Below, one piece after another: positions 29,422 to 38,240 of a stretch of 64,000 nt of DNA. A program made the position numbers and the translations under genes. The DNA is from Kutzneria viridogrisea (GTDB lineage: Bacteria; Actinomycetota; Actinomycetes; Mycobacteriales; Pseudonocardiaceae): NCBI GenBank assembly GCA_014138725.1, contig JACJID010000009.1, positions 248,001 through 312,000 of the forward strand, written 5' to 3'. Every line of letters starts with the position of its first letter. Position 1 is the first letter of the stretch. The notes beneath the pieces are model-generated. The model saw nothing but the letters and a program-made list of their open reading frames with translations, was not told the DNA's origin and made no database searches.

Positions 29422-30669
29422 GTGACGACGGTCCACACACCCCAGCCCACCACCTTGCGTGCGCACACCAGGGTCGTCGCCTCCGACGACGAACTGCTGC
29501 GCCTGCTGCCCGGTTCCGCGGGCGCGCTGGCCTGGGTGATGCGCGGTGAGGGCCTGGTCGGTTGGGGTGAGGCGGCCCGGTTCGAGCCCGCCGGGCCCCG
29601 GCGTTTCGAGCTGGCCGACCAGTGGTGGCGGGAGTTCGCCGAGTCCGTGACCTGCACCGACGAGGTGCGGCTGCCCGGCACCGGGCCGGTGGCCTTCGTC
29701 AGCCTGGCCTTCGCCGACGAGCCGGGTAGTTCGGTGCTCGTGGTGCCCGAGGTGATCGTCGGTCGCCGGGGCGGCGTGACCTGGGTCACCGAGATCGGGC
29801 AGCCCAGCGGCGGGGCGTTCCAGAGCGTGCAGCCGGTGCGGCGGCCCGAGGTCGTGCGCTACTCCGAGGGCGAACTGGCGGTCACCGGCTACCGGCGGGC
29901 CGTGGCCGAGGCCGTGCGCCGGATGCGGTCCGGCGAGCTGGCGAAGGTGGTGCTCGCGCACGACCTGGTCGCCACCGCCGACGTCGAGGTCGATGCCCGG
30001 TTCCTGCTGCACGGCCTGGCCCAGCGCTACCCGAGCTGCTGGGTGTTCTCAGTGGACGGTCTGGTCGGCGCGACCCCGGAGATGCTGTTGCGCAGACAGG
30101 ACTCCGCGGTGTTCTCGCGGGTGCTCGCGGGCACCATGTGGCCGCGTCCCGGCGTGACCGCCGAGGAGCTGGCCGCCGAACTGCTCGGCTCGGCGAAGAA
30201 CCGCGCGGAGCACGAGTTCGCCATCCGCTCGATGGTCGAGTCGCTGGCCCCGCACTGCTGCTCGATGACCGTCTCCCCGCAGCCCTACGTGCTGCGCCTG
30301 CCCAACGTGGTGCACCTGGCCAGCGACGTGACCGGTGCCCTCGCCGAGGACGCCTCGCTGCTGAGACTGGCCGCCGCCGTGCACCCCACCGCCGCGGTGG
30401 GCGGCACGCCGCGGGCCGCCGCCGTGGCCGCGATCGGCGAGTTGGAGGGCATGGACCGCGGGCGCTACGCGGGACCGGTCGGCTGGGTGGACGCCAACGG
30501 GGACGGGGAGGTCGGCATCGCGCTGCGCTGCGCCCAGGTGTCCGGGCGCACGGTGCGCCTGTTCGCCGGGGGCGGCATGGTGCCCGACTCCGATCCGGAC
30601 ACCGAGGTGGCCGAGGCCGCCGCGAAGATGATCCCGATCCGGGACGCGCTCGAAGGCGTCGACCACTGA
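29422..30669 (+). CDS. menF: Isochorismate synthase
   Basis: 415 residues of the chorismate-binding family. It converts chorismate to isochorismate, the first step to menaquinone. The catalytic half carries KVVLAHDLV, SRVLAGTMWPRPG, LGSAKNRAEHEFAIRSMVESL, HPTAAVGGTPR and YAGPVGWVDANGDGEVGIALR. The genomic setting (menA, B, D, E, G close by) favours MenF over a siderophore EntC. The N-terminal 130 residues are variable. It ends 12 bp before a bidirectional palindrome. Confidence 0.9.
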   Translation: MTTVHTPQPTTLRAHTRVVASDDELLRLLPGSAGALAWVMRGEGLVGWGEAARFEPAGPRRFELADQWWREFAESVTCTDEVRLPGTGPVAFVSLAFADEPGSSVLVVPEVIVGRRGGVTWVTEIGQPSGGAFQSVQPVRRPEVVRYSEGELAVTGYRRAVAEAVRRMRSGELAKVVLAHDLVATADVEVDARFLLHGLAQRYPSCWVFSVDGLVGATPEMLLRRQDSAVFSRVLAGTMWPRPGVTAEELAAELLGSAKNRAEHEFAIRSMVESLAPHCCSMTVSPQPYVLRLPNVVHLASDVTGALAEDASLLRLAAAVHPTAAVGGTPRAAAVAAIGELEGMDRGRYAGPVGWVDANGDGEVGIALRCAQVSGRTVRLFAGGGMVPDSDPDTEVAEAAAKMIPIRDALEGVDH

Positions 30670-30681
30670 CCTGACATGTCT

Positions 30682-30726
30682 CGAAGGTGCCCTTCACGAC
30701 GTTGGGCGTCGTGAAGGGCACCTTCG
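30682..30726. terminator. Bidirectional palindromic terminator, menF / M1 peptidase
   Basis: A perfect inverted repeat with 20-bp arms (CGAAGGTGCCCTTCACGACG) and a 5-nt loop, placed between two convergent genes. It is the second member of the four-member palindrome family. Confidence 0.85.
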
Positions 30727-30735
30727 GGGCGTCGG

Positions 30736-32238
30736 TCAGTGCTGTGAGGCGAGGATCTCGTGGGTGCGGTCCAGCACGGCCACCGACTTGGGCACGGTCA
30801 CGGTGTGCGCGGCGAAGGACCGCGCGGCGGACTTGGCGGCCACAACCGGGCGGCCCTTGGTGAACAGCCACTCGCTGAGCAGGCCGTACACCGGCTTGCC
30901 GGAGACCTTCTCGGCCAGCGCGATGAACTGCTCGTTGGTGGCGTTGCCATAGCGCTGCTGGGCGGTCCAGGTGCGGATGATCTCGAAGAACTTGTCGTCA
31001 CCGACGGCAAGCCGCAACTGGTGCAGGGCCATGGCCCCACGGTTGTAGACGGCGAAGCTGTTGAACTGGCCGTCCGGGCCGGGGTCGCCGGTGGGGATCT
31101 GCCAGGACGGGTCGCTGGCGGGCTTGGAGTTGTAGTAGTAGTCGAACAGCTCCTGGGCGGTGCCCTCGCCCTTGGCCTCCGACCACAGCCACTCGGCGTA
31201 GCTGGCGAAACCCTCGTTCAGCCAGATGTTGCGCCAGTTCGCCACCGACACCGAGTCACCGAACCACTGGTGCGCGTTCTCGTGCACGACCACCGAGGTG
31301 TTCGAGCCGCCCGCGAAGAACTTCGGGCTGTAGACCGGACGGGTCTGGTCCTCCAGCGCGAAGCCGATCCCGGTCGCGGGCACCACCCCGCCCTGCGCCT
31401 CGAAGGGGTAGGGCCCGAACAGCTTGGACTCCCAGTCCAGGATCTCCGGGGTCCGCTCCAGGCTGGCCGCGGCGGCATCGGTGCTGGCGCCGAGGTCCTT
31501 GTGGTATGCGGTGATCACCGGCTGGCCGTTGGGCGCGGTCGAGCTGCGGATGTCGTAGTGACCGATCGTCAGGAAGGTCAGGTACGTGGCCTGCGGCTTG
31601 GTGCTGCGCCAGTTCCACCTGGTCCAGCCCGCCTTGCTGGACTTGCTGGCGAGCACCCCGTTGGAGATCGCCTCGGTGCCGTCGGGCACCGCGATCGACA
31701 CGTCGTAGGTGGCCTTGTCCAGCGGGTGGTCGTTGGCCGGGTACCAGAACGCGGCGATGTGCGGCTCCTGCACCGCCAGCGCGCCGTCCGGGGTCTTCAC
31801 CCAGTCCTTCTCGCCCTGGATGGTGACCTCCGAGGGCACACCCGAGTACTCCACGACCACGGTGATCGGCGTGGACTTGGCCAGGGTGGCCGCCGGGGTG
31901 ATCAGCAGCTTGGCGTCCTTGCTGGTGAACTGCGCGGGGCGGTTGTTCACCAGCACCGACTTCGCGGTCAGGCCGAAGTCGAAGGAGAAACTGGACAGGT
32001 CCTGCGTGGTGGTGGCCAGGATCGTCGCCGTGCCCGACAACTGGTCGGCGCCGGGCTGGTACTTGAGTCTCAGGTCATAGTGCTTGACGTCATAGCCGGT
32101 GTTGCCGTCGGCCGGGTAGTACGGGTCGCCGAGGGACTGCCCTCCGGCGCTGCCGGTACCCGCCCCGGCCGGTGCCGCGAGCAACACCCCAGCGGCCATC
32201 GTCGCCACCGCGACGAGCATCTTCGAACGGAGCGCCAC
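30736..32238 (-). CDS. Secreted M1 family metallopeptidase
   Basis: 500 residues. The N-terminus has a signal peptide (MLVAVATMAAGVLLAAPAGA). Zinc site HENAH at 319-323 with the third ligand Glu342 in NEGFASYAEW, the gluzincin HExxH-x18-E layout of M1 aminopeptidases. In place of the usual GAMEN motif there is ALEDQTRP (294-301), as in other secreted actinobacterial M1 enzymes. The first 280 residues form the beta-sandwich domain. Likely an extracellular aminopeptidase. GTG start at 32238 with GGGGAGG upstream. Confidence 0.92.
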   Translation of the reverse strand: MALRSKMLVAVATMAAGVLLAAPAGAGTGSAGGQSLGDPYYPADGNTGYDVKHYDLRLKYQPGADQLSGTATILATTTQDLSSFSFDFGLTAKSVLVNNRPAQFTSKDAKLLITPAATLAKSTPITVVVEYSGVPSEVTIQGEKDWVKTPDGALAVQEPHIAAFWYPANDHPLDKATYDVSIAVPDGTEAISNGVLASKSSKAGWTRWNWRSTKPQATYLTFLTIGHYDIRSSTAPNGQPVITAYHKDLGASTDAAAASLERTPEILDWESKLFGPYPFEAQGGVVPATGIGFALEDQTRPVYSPKFFAGGSNTSVVVHENAHQWFGDSVSVANWRNIWLNEGFASYAEWLWSEAKGEGTAQELFDYYYNSKPASDPSWQIPTGDPGPDGQFNSFAVYNRGAMALHQLRLAVGDDKFFEIIRTWTAQQRYGNATNEQFIALAEKVSGKPVYGLLSEWLFTKGRPVVAAKSAARSFAAHTVTVPKSVAVLDRTHEILASQH

Positions 32239-32351
32239 GTTCGCTCGAACCTCCCCATTTCAGGCTTTGGAGCCCCGAACCTAGGAGGTCGCGCTGACCA
32301 GGCACTACCCAACGTTAGTAGGGTCCTACGCTGCGAGAAGGGGTTGACAGC

Positions 32352-34043
32352 TCAGAGCGCGGCGGCCACCTCGGCGCGCAGCCGGGCGTGCAGGTCGCGC
32401 AGCAGCGCGCGGTCGGTGCGCACCTCCACGACCCGCAGCCCGGGCGCGGGCACGAGCGCCGCTCGGAAACCCGCCAGGTCGGTGACCGCGGTGTGCGGTA
32501 CGTGGTACCCGGCGCACAGCGCGGCGAGATCGGCTCCGTGCGGCGTGCCGAAGACCCGTTCGAAGGACCCGGCGTGCTCGGTGGATCCCTGCTCCAGCAA
32601 GGAGAAGATGCCGCCACCGTCGTCGTTGACCACCACGACGGTCAGGTTCGCGCGCTGCTCGTGCGGGCCGATCAGCAGGCCGTTCACGTCGTGCAGGAAG
32701 GTCAGGTCGCCGAGCAGCGCGTAGCCCGCGCCGAACTCCCCGCCCAGCACGGTGCCCAGCGCCGAGGACACGGTGCCGTCGATACCGGCCAGGCCCCGGT
32801 TGCCGAACACGCGCACGTCCTCCCGGTGGCCGCCGACCAGGTCCACGTCGCGGACCGGGTTGGAGGAGCCGAGGAACAGCGCGGAGTTGGCGGGCAGCGC
32901 CTCGACCAGTTCGCGCGCGACCCGCAGGCCGCTGGGCCAGGGCTGCGCGGACAGCACCCGGTCCACGGCGGCGCGGGCGGCCGAGTCGGCGGCCTGCCAC
33001 TCGGCGAGCCAGCCGGGATCGGCGTGCGGGGCGGTCACCCCGGCGTGCAGCGGACCGGAGACGTGCGAGGCGAGGTACTGCGGATCAGTCCACTCAGGAC
33101 CGTCAGCAGCCACGTGCACCACAGGGGTTTCGCGCAGCAGGCGCTGCACGCCCCGGCTCAGCGTCGGCCTGCCGACGACCACGACGGAGTCCGGACGCAG
33201 TCGCCGCGGCAGCGAACCCGTTGACAGCACGGCAGATCCGGCGTTGATCACGGTGGCGCCCGCGGCGGTGGCCGGGGCCCCGCCGAGCGGCTCGGCGATC
33301 ACCGGCCAGCCCGCCTTGGCGGCCAGCTCCGCGGCGGAGTACGCGGGCTGCCACCGGGTCTCGCCGACCACGACCACGGTGCGCGCGGTCAGGTGACCGG
33401 CTTCCTCGCCGGTGTCGCGGGCGAGCGCGAGGGGCGTGGCCGAGGTCCACGCGGCGCCGCCGGGCCTGCCCTCCAGCGACTCGGGCCAGTCCAGGTCGGA
33501 CTCGGGCACCAGCGGTTCGCGGAACGGCAGGTTCAGGTGCACCGGCCGGTCCACCGGCATGGACCGGCACAGCACGCCGCGCCACACGCCGTTCTGCCCG
33601 GCGCGCCGCTCGGCGACCGGGAAGTCCACGGTGGTCACCAGGCTGCCGAACACCCCGTGCTGGGTGGTGGTCTGGTTGGCCCCGGAGCCGACCAACTCGG
33701 GCGGCCGGTCGGCGGTGAGCACCACCAGCGGCTCGCCCCCGTGCTGGGCCTCCAGCACGGCGGGGTGCAGGTTCGCCACGGCCGTGCCCGAGGTGCACAC
33801 CACAGCCGCGTAGCCGTGACGTCGCGCACCCGAGCCAAGGCCCTTGGACAGGCCGAGGGCGAAGAAGGCCGCCGAGCGCTCGTCGATGCGCACGTGCAGC
33901 TGGAGTCGACCGGCCACGGCAGCGTCGTGCAGCGCGAAGGCCAGCGGCGCGTTGCGTGACCCTGGGCACAGCACGACGTGCCGCACCTGGTTGCGCACCA
34001 GCTCGTCGACGACGACACGGGCCTGCGCGGTGGACGGGTTCAC
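32352..34043 (-). CDS. menD: 2-succinyl-5-enolpyruvyl-6-hydroxy-3-cyclohexene-1-carboxylate synthase
   Basis: 563 residues, a thiamine-diphosphate enzyme that adds the succinyl group from 2-oxoglutarate to isochorismate. Family motifs: VLCPGSRNAPLAFAL, HVRIDERSAAFFALGLSKG, CTSGTAVANLHPAVLEA, and the cofactor region GDLTFLHDVNGLL...NDDGGGIFSLLEQ. The start GTG 34043 is only 18 bp from the divergent menB start, and GACAAT lies 6 nt upstream, so the mRNA may be leaderless. Confidence 0.95.
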   Translation of the reverse strand: MNPSTAQARVVVDELVRNQVRHVVLCPGSRNAPLAFALHDAAVAGRLQLHVRIDERSAAFFALGLSKGLGSGARRHGYAAVVCTSGTAVANLHPAVLEAQHGGEPLVVLTADRPPELVGSGANQTTTQHGVFGSLVTTVDFPVAERRAGQNGVWRGVLCRSMPVDRPVHLNLPFREPLVPESDLDWPESLEGRPGGAAWTSATPLALARDTGEEAGHLTARTVVVVGETRWQPAYSAAELAAKAGWPVIAEPLGGAPATAAGATVINAGSAVLSTGSLPRRLRPDSVVVVGRPTLSRGVQRLLRETPVVHVAADGPEWTDPQYLASHVSGPLHAGVTAPHADPGWLAEWQAADSAARAAVDRVLSAQPWPSGLRVARELVEALPANSALFLGSSNPVRDVDLVGGHREDVRVFGNRGLAGIDGTVSSALGTVLGGEFGAGYALLGDLTFLHDVNGLLIGPHEQRANLTVVVVNDDGGGIFSLLEQGSTEHAGSFERVFGTPHGADLAALCAGYHVPHTAVTDLAGFRAALVPAPGLRVVEVRTDRALLRDLHARLRAEVAAAL

Positions 34044-34061
34044 GGGCCTATTGTCCCAGGC
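34044..34061. promoter_or_regulatory. Divergent menD/menB overlapping -10 elements
   Basis: The whole gap between two divergent GTG starts is 18 bp. TATTGT (34049-34054) ends 7 nt before menB; on the other strand GACAAT (34055-34050) ends 6 nt before menD. Both fit -10 hexamers of leaderless actinobacterial transcripts and they overlap each other. There is no room for Shine-Dalgarno sequences with normal leaders. Confidence 0.6.
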
Positions 34062-34973
34062 GTGGCTGATGACACCGTCTCGGAGCTGTTCGACCCCGTT
34101 CGCTGGCGTGCCGTGGAGGGCTTCGACTTCACCGACATCACCTATCACCGCGCCGTGGACCAGGGCACCGTCCGCATCGCGTTCCACCGCCCGGAGGTGC
34201 GCAACGCCTTCCGGCCGCACACCGTGGACGAGCTCTACCAGGCGCTGGACCACGCCAGGATGAGCCCGGACGTGGGCTGCGTGCTGCTCACCGGCAACGG
34301 ACCGTCCCCCCGCGACGGCGGCTGGGCCTTCTGCTCCGGCGGGGACCAGCGCATCCGCGGCCGCGACGGCTACCAGTACGCCTCCGGCGAGACCTCGGAC
34401 ACAGTGGACAAGGCCCGCGCGGGACGCCTGCACATCCTGGAGTGCCAGCGGCTCATCCGGTTCATGCCCAAGGTCGTCATCGCGGTGGTCCCCGGCTGGG
34501 CCGCGGGCGGCGGGCACTCCCTGCACGTGGTGGCCGACCTCACACTCGCCTCCGCCGAGCACGCCCGCTTCAAGCAGACCGACGCCGACGTGGGCTCCTT
34601 CGACGGCGGCTACGGCTCGGCCTACCTTGCCCGCCAGGTCGGCCAGAAGTTCGCCCGCGAGATCTTCTTCCTCGGCCGCCCCTACACCGCCAAGCAGGCC
34701 CACCAGATGGGCATGGTCAACGCCGTGGTGCCGCACGCCGAGCTGGAGGACACGGCGTTGCAGTGGGCCAGGGAGATCAACGGCAAGTCCCCCACCGCCC
34801 AGCGCATGCTCAAGTACTCGTTCAACCTCATCGACGACGGCCTGGTCGGCCAGCAGCTGTTCGCCGGGGAGACCACCCGCCTCGCCTACATGACCGACGA
34901 GGCGGTGGAGGGCAAGAACGCGTTCCTGGAGAAGCGCGAGCCCGACTGGTCGCCCTTCCCCCACTACTTCTGA
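34062..34973 (+). CDS. menB: 1,4-dihydroxy-2-naphthoyl-CoA synthase
   Basis: 303 residues, a crotonase-fold enzyme that closes the second ring of naphthoate. Typical MenB stretches: RPEVRNAFRPHTVDEL, GGWAFCSGGDQRIRG, PGWAAGGGHSLHVVADLTLAS, DADVGSFDGGYGSAYLAR and the C-terminal KREPDWSPFPHYF. GTG start at 34062 gives the family length; no RBS is seen, in line with a leaderless mRNA. The TGA overlaps the menE ATG by one base. Confidence 0.96.
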   Translation: MADDTVSELFDPVRWRAVEGFDFTDITYHRAVDQGTVRIAFHRPEVRNAFRPHTVDELYQALDHARMSPDVGCVLLTGNGPSPRDGGWAFCSGGDQRIRGRDGYQYASGETSDTVDKARAGRLHILECQRLIRFMPKVVIAVVPGWAAGGGHSLHVVADLTLASAEHARFKQTDADVGSFDGGYGSAYLARQVGQKFAREIFFLGRPYTAKQAHQMGMVNAVVPHAELEDTALQWAREINGKSPTAQRMLKYSFNLIDDGLVGQQLFAGETTRLAYMTDEAVEGKNAFLEKREPDWSPFPHYF

Positions 34974-36154
34974 TGGGGCGCCCACTCCAGCCGCTGCTCA
35001 TCCCAACGGCCCCGGACGAGGTGCTGGCCCTGCTGCCCGCGCTGCGCTCGGCGCTGGCCGACGAGGGCCCGGCGCTGTTGCCGGTCACCCCGGACGAGTG
35101 GCGGCCGCTGATCGCGGCGATGGCCGTGCACGAGCCGGTCGAGGACCGCACCGCGCTGGTGATCGGCACCTCCGGGTCCACCGGCGTGCCCAAGGGCGCC
35201 CTGCTGTCCTCGGCCGCCGTGCTGGCGTCGGCGAACGCCACGCACGCGCGGCTGGGCGGTCCCGGCACCTGGCTGCTGGCGATGTCACCCCGCTACATCG
35301 GCGGGTTGCAGGTGCTGGTCCGCGCGGCGCTGGCGGGCACCGAACCCGGTGTCGCCGACCTCACCGGTGGCTTCCGGCCGGAGGAGTTCGCCAGGGCCGC
35401 CAAGCCCGTGCTGGGGGCGTCGGGGCCGCACTACACGGCCCTGGTGCCCACCCAGCTGAGCCGCCTGCTCGACGCGGGTGGTGCGGGCCTGGACGCGCTG
35501 CGCGGCTTCGACGCCGTCGTGCTGGGCGGTGCGGCGGCGCCCGCGGCACTGCTCGACCGCGCGCGCGGCGTAGGGGTGCGGCCGGTGCCCTCGTACGGCA
35601 TGAGCGAGACCGCAAGCGGTTGCGTCTACGCGGGCGTGCCGCTGGACGGCGTGCGGGTGCGGCTCACCGAGGGCCGCATCGACCTGTCCGGGCCGGTGCT
35701 GGCGCACGGCTACCGCAGCGGGGAGGACTCGGCCTTCGTGGACGGCTGGTTCCACACCAGCGATCACGGGAGCTGGACCGGGGACGGGCGGCTGGAGGTG
35801 CTGGGCCGCCTGGACGACCTGATCAACACCGGCGGGGTGAAGGTGCCCCCGGTGCTGGTCGAGCGGGCGCTGGCGGCGGTACCCGGGGTGGCCCAGGTGT
35901 GCGTCGTTGGCGTACCCGATCCCGAGTGGGGGCAGACCGTGGCCGCGGCCGTCGTGGCCGCGGACCCGGCGAACCCGCCTGCCCAGCCCGAGCTGCGCGG
36001 CGCCGTACGCGAGTCGGTGGGCAGGGCCGCCGTGCCCAAGGCGTTCCGGTTCGTGACGGCCCTGCCGCTGCTGGGGCCGGGCAAGGTCGACCGGACGAAC
36101 GTTCGTGCTTTTTTCGACCGATCGGGTGCAGCCGTTCGGCGGCAGAGCGAGTAA
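34973..36154 (+). CDS. menE: o-Succinylbenzoate-CoA ligase
   Basis: 393 residues, an acyl-CoA synthetase of the ANL superfamily, of the short form usual in actinobacteria. ATP-loop TSGSTGVPKG is at 66-75, then SYGMSETASGCVY, DHGSWTGDGRLEVLGRLDDLINTGG (split motif A7/A8) and the C-terminal GPGKVDR with the catalytic Lys. It activates o-succinylbenzoate for MenB. ATG 34973 lies in TGATG with menB, so the two are co-translated. Confidence 0.94.
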   Translation: MGRPLQPLLIPTAPDEVLALLPALRSALADEGPALLPVTPDEWRPLIAAMAVHEPVEDRTALVIGTSGSTGVPKGALLSSAAVLASANATHARLGGPGTWLLAMSPRYIGGLQVLVRAALAGTEPGVADLTGGFRPEEFARAAKPVLGASGPHYTALVPTQLSRLLDAGGAGLDALRGFDAVVLGGAAAPAALLDRARGVGVRPVPSYGMSETASGCVYAGVPLDGVRVRLTEGRIDLSGPVLAHGYRSGEDSAFVDGWFHTSDHGSWTGDGRLEVLGRLDDLINTGGVKVPPVLVERALAAVPGVAQVCVVGVPDPEWGQTVAAAVVAADPANPPAQPELRGAVRESVGRAAVPKAFRFVTALPLLGPGKVDRTNVRAFFDRSGAAVRRQSE

Positions 36155-36241
36155 TTCACGGGCATAGCTGCGCATCTGGTTGCTAGGTCACGAAACGACC
36201 GCTGTGCTGTGCCGTACCTGACGGATGTGCGGAAACCCTGC

Positions 36242-36262
36242 CGCGGACGGGACCCGTCCGCG
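36242..36262. promoter_or_regulatory. 21-bp dyad upstream of the secreted protein gene
   Basis: CGCGGACGGG-A-CCCGTCCGCG, arms of 10 bp with a single central base, 28 bp before the next start codon. It could be an operator for the secreted protein gene or a menE transcript stem; no T-run follows. A smaller dyad (CTCCG-TGAT-CGGAG) lies just downstream. Confidence 0.4.
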
Positions 36263-36290
36263 CCGCACTCCGTGATCGGAGCGCACAACT

Positions 36291-37253
36291 ATGCGAACGT
36301 CCGTGCTATTAGTTGCCGCGACCGCGTTGACCCTGGTCAGCGGCTTACCCGCGATCGCGGCCCCGACGAGTCAGACCTGGGCCGCCGACCTGTCCAGCAG
36401 CAACCCGGACAGCAACAACGTGCTGCGCGCCGGTGGCGCGGTGCAGGTCGGCGGGGACGAGGCACACGCCTCCACCGACCGGCTCGGCGACCGGATGGGC
36501 ATCATGATGTTCGAGCCGCACCAGCTGGCCAGCCCGGCCAACACGGTGTCCGCGACGCTGGACGGCACCGTGCCCGCCGATTCGGAACTGGCCGTGGACG
36601 TGCGCGGGCAGCGCGCCGACGGGCAGTGGACGGAGTGGGTGGAGTCCAGCTCGGCCGGTCCCGCCGTGCTGCCGGAGGCCACCGCAACCGTGCAGGTGCG
36701 AATGATGATGACCGCGCCGAACGGCACCACCGGCCCGCAGGCCAGGGGCCTGTCGCTCACCGCGACCAGCACCCCGGCGGCGCGGGCCCAGTCGGTGGCC
36801 AGGCCGCTGGCCGCACGGTCGTACAAGGTCTACGCGACCCGTGAGGGCCTGGTCGGCGGCACCACCGCGAACGGCCACAAGATCAAGTCGCGGGACCACT
36901 TCGTGGCGCTGCCCTCGGGGCGGGCGCTCTCGCCCAACGGCAAGACCACCTACTCGGTGAAGGTGTGCGCGGCCAACGGCCGCTGCGAGACCGCCCCGGT
37001 GTGGGACGTGGGCCCGTGGAACACCAAGGACGACTACTGGAACCCGAGCTCGACCAGGCAGTCCTGGAAGGACCTCGCCCAGGGCAGGCCGGAGGCGCAG
37101 GCGGCTTACCAGAACGGCTACAACGGCGGTAAGGACCAGTTCGGCCGCAAGGTGGCCAACCCGGCGGGCATCGACCTGGCCGACGGCACCTTCTGGGACG
37201 GGCTGAAGTTGACCGACAACTCCTGGGTGACCGTCACCTACCTGTGGACCTGA
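36291..37253 (+). CDS. Secreted protein of unknown function
   Basis: 320 residues with a Sec signal peptide (MRTSVLLVAATALTLVSGLPAIA, cleavage near AIAA). The N-terminal half resembles the beta-rich region of actinobacterial secreted peptidoglycan-recognition proteins (LAVDVRGQRADGQWTEWVE). The C-terminal half begins YKVYATREGLVGGTTANGH and contains two Cys in VKVCAANGRCETAPVWDVGPW, which may form a disulfide. No catalytic motif is recognised. It sits between menE and menA on the same strand, with its own 136-bp upstream region. Confidence 0.8.
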   Translation: MRTSVLLVAATALTLVSGLPAIAAPTSQTWAADLSSSNPDSNNVLRAGGAVQVGGDEAHASTDRLGDRMGIMMFEPHQLASPANTVSATLDGTVPADSELAVDVRGQRADGQWTEWVESSSAGPAVLPEATATVQVRMMMTAPNGTTGPQARGLSLTATSTPAARAQSVARPLAARSYKVYATREGLVGGTTANGHKIKSRDHFVALPSGRALSPNGKTTYSVKVCAANGRCETAPVWDVGPWNTKDDYWNPSSTRQSWKDLAQGRPEAQAAYQNGYNGGKDQFGRKVANPAGIDLADGTFWDGLKLTDNSWVTVTYLWT

Positions 37254-37290
37254 TAGCGGGTCGCGATCTGCCGTGACGCAAGATGTCGCC

Positions 37291-38175
37291 ATGGCGACGG
37301 TCGCACAGTGGATCGAAGGCGCACGCCCGCGCACCCTGCCCAACGCGATCGCCCCGGTGCTGGTCGGCACCGGGGCGGCCGCCGCACTGGGTGCGTTCGA
37401 CCCGGTGCGCGCGGCACTGGCCCTGGTCGTGGCGCTGGCGTTGATCGTGGGCGTGAACTTCGCCAACGACTACTCCGACGGGGTGCGCGGCACCGACGAC
37501 GACCGGGTCGGCCCGCTGCGGCTGGTCGGTTCCGGGGCCGCCGAGCCCAAGCAGGTGCGCACCGCCGCGTTCGCCTGCTTCGGCCTGTCCGCCGTGGCCG
37601 GGCTCGCCCTGGTCGCGCTGAGCGGGGTCTGGTGGATGCTCGCCGTGGGCGCCGTGTGCATCGCCGCGGCCTGGTTCTACACCGGCGGCAAGCGCCCCTA
37701 CGGCTACGCCGGTCTCGGCGAGGTCGCCGTGTTCATCTGCTTCGGGCTCGTCGCCGTGCTCGGCACCCTGTACGTGCAGGCCGGGGAGTTCAGCGGGTAC
37801 GGCATCGGCTCCGCCGTGGCCGTCGGCTGCTTCTCCGCTGCGGTGCTGGTCGCCAACAACCTGCGGGACATCCCCACCGACCGCGAGTCCGGCAAGCGCA
37901 CGCTCGCCGTGCTCATCGGTGAGCAGGACACCCGCAACCTCTACCTCGCCCTGATCGTCGTGCCGTTCGTCATCAGCTGTGTCGGCGCCTTCCGCAACGG
38001 CCTGCTGCTGCTCGGCCTGCTCGCCCTGCCGCTGCTGATCGTCAGCGCCCGCAAGATGGTCACCGGCGCCAAGGGCAAGGCCCTGATCCCCGTGCTGCGC
38101 GACACCGGCCTGGCCATGCTCGCCTGGTCCGTGCTCACCGCCGCCGCACTGGTCCTGGGCGGCACCGGGACCTGA
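37291..38175 (+). CDS. menA: 1,4-dihydroxy-2-naphthoate polyprenyltransferase
   Basis: 294 residues from ATG 37291 (GTG 37273 is possible). UbiA-family membrane prenyltransferase with about nine helices. The Asp-rich NFANDYSDGVRGTDDDR and the second motif NNLRDIPTDRESGKRTLAV bind Mg-diphosphate. It transfers the polyprenyl chain made by GrcC to dihydroxynaphthoate, giving demethylmenaquinone for MenG. It ends 3 bp before a 59-bp perfect palindrome. Confidence 0.96.
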   Translation: MATVAQWIEGARPRTLPNAIAPVLVGTGAAAALGAFDPVRAALALVVALALIVGVNFANDYSDGVRGTDDDRVGPLRLVGSGAAEPKQVRTAAFACFGLSAVAGLALVALSGVWWMLAVGAVCIAAAWFYTGGKRPYGYAGLGEVAVFICFGLVAVLGTLYVQAGEFSGYGIGSAVAVGCFSAAVLVANNLRDIPTDRESGKRTLAVLIGEQDTRNLYLALIVVPFVISCVGAFRNGLLLLGLLALPLLIVSARKMVTGAKGKALIPVLRDTGLAMLAWSVLTAAALVLGGTGT

Positions 38176-38177
38176 TC

Positions 38178-38236
38178 GGTGCCATGAAAGTGCCGTTGCT
38201 GGCGTTGAACGCCAGCAACGGCACTTTCATGGCACC
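38178..38236. terminator. Bidirectional palindromic terminator, menA / cds1
   Basis: A perfect 59-bp inverted repeat with 27-bp arms (outer GGTGCCATGAAAGTGCCGTT) and loop TTGAA. It fills the gap between two convergent genes and is the longest of the four related palindromes. Confidence 0.88.
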
Positions 38237-38240
38237 TGGG

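Noticed and set aside
36155-36290. c-di-AMP (ydaO-type) riboswitch upstream of the secreted protein
   Set aside because: The setting is right for one, but the conserved core sequences of that riboswitch are not present; only a 21-bp dyad is seen.
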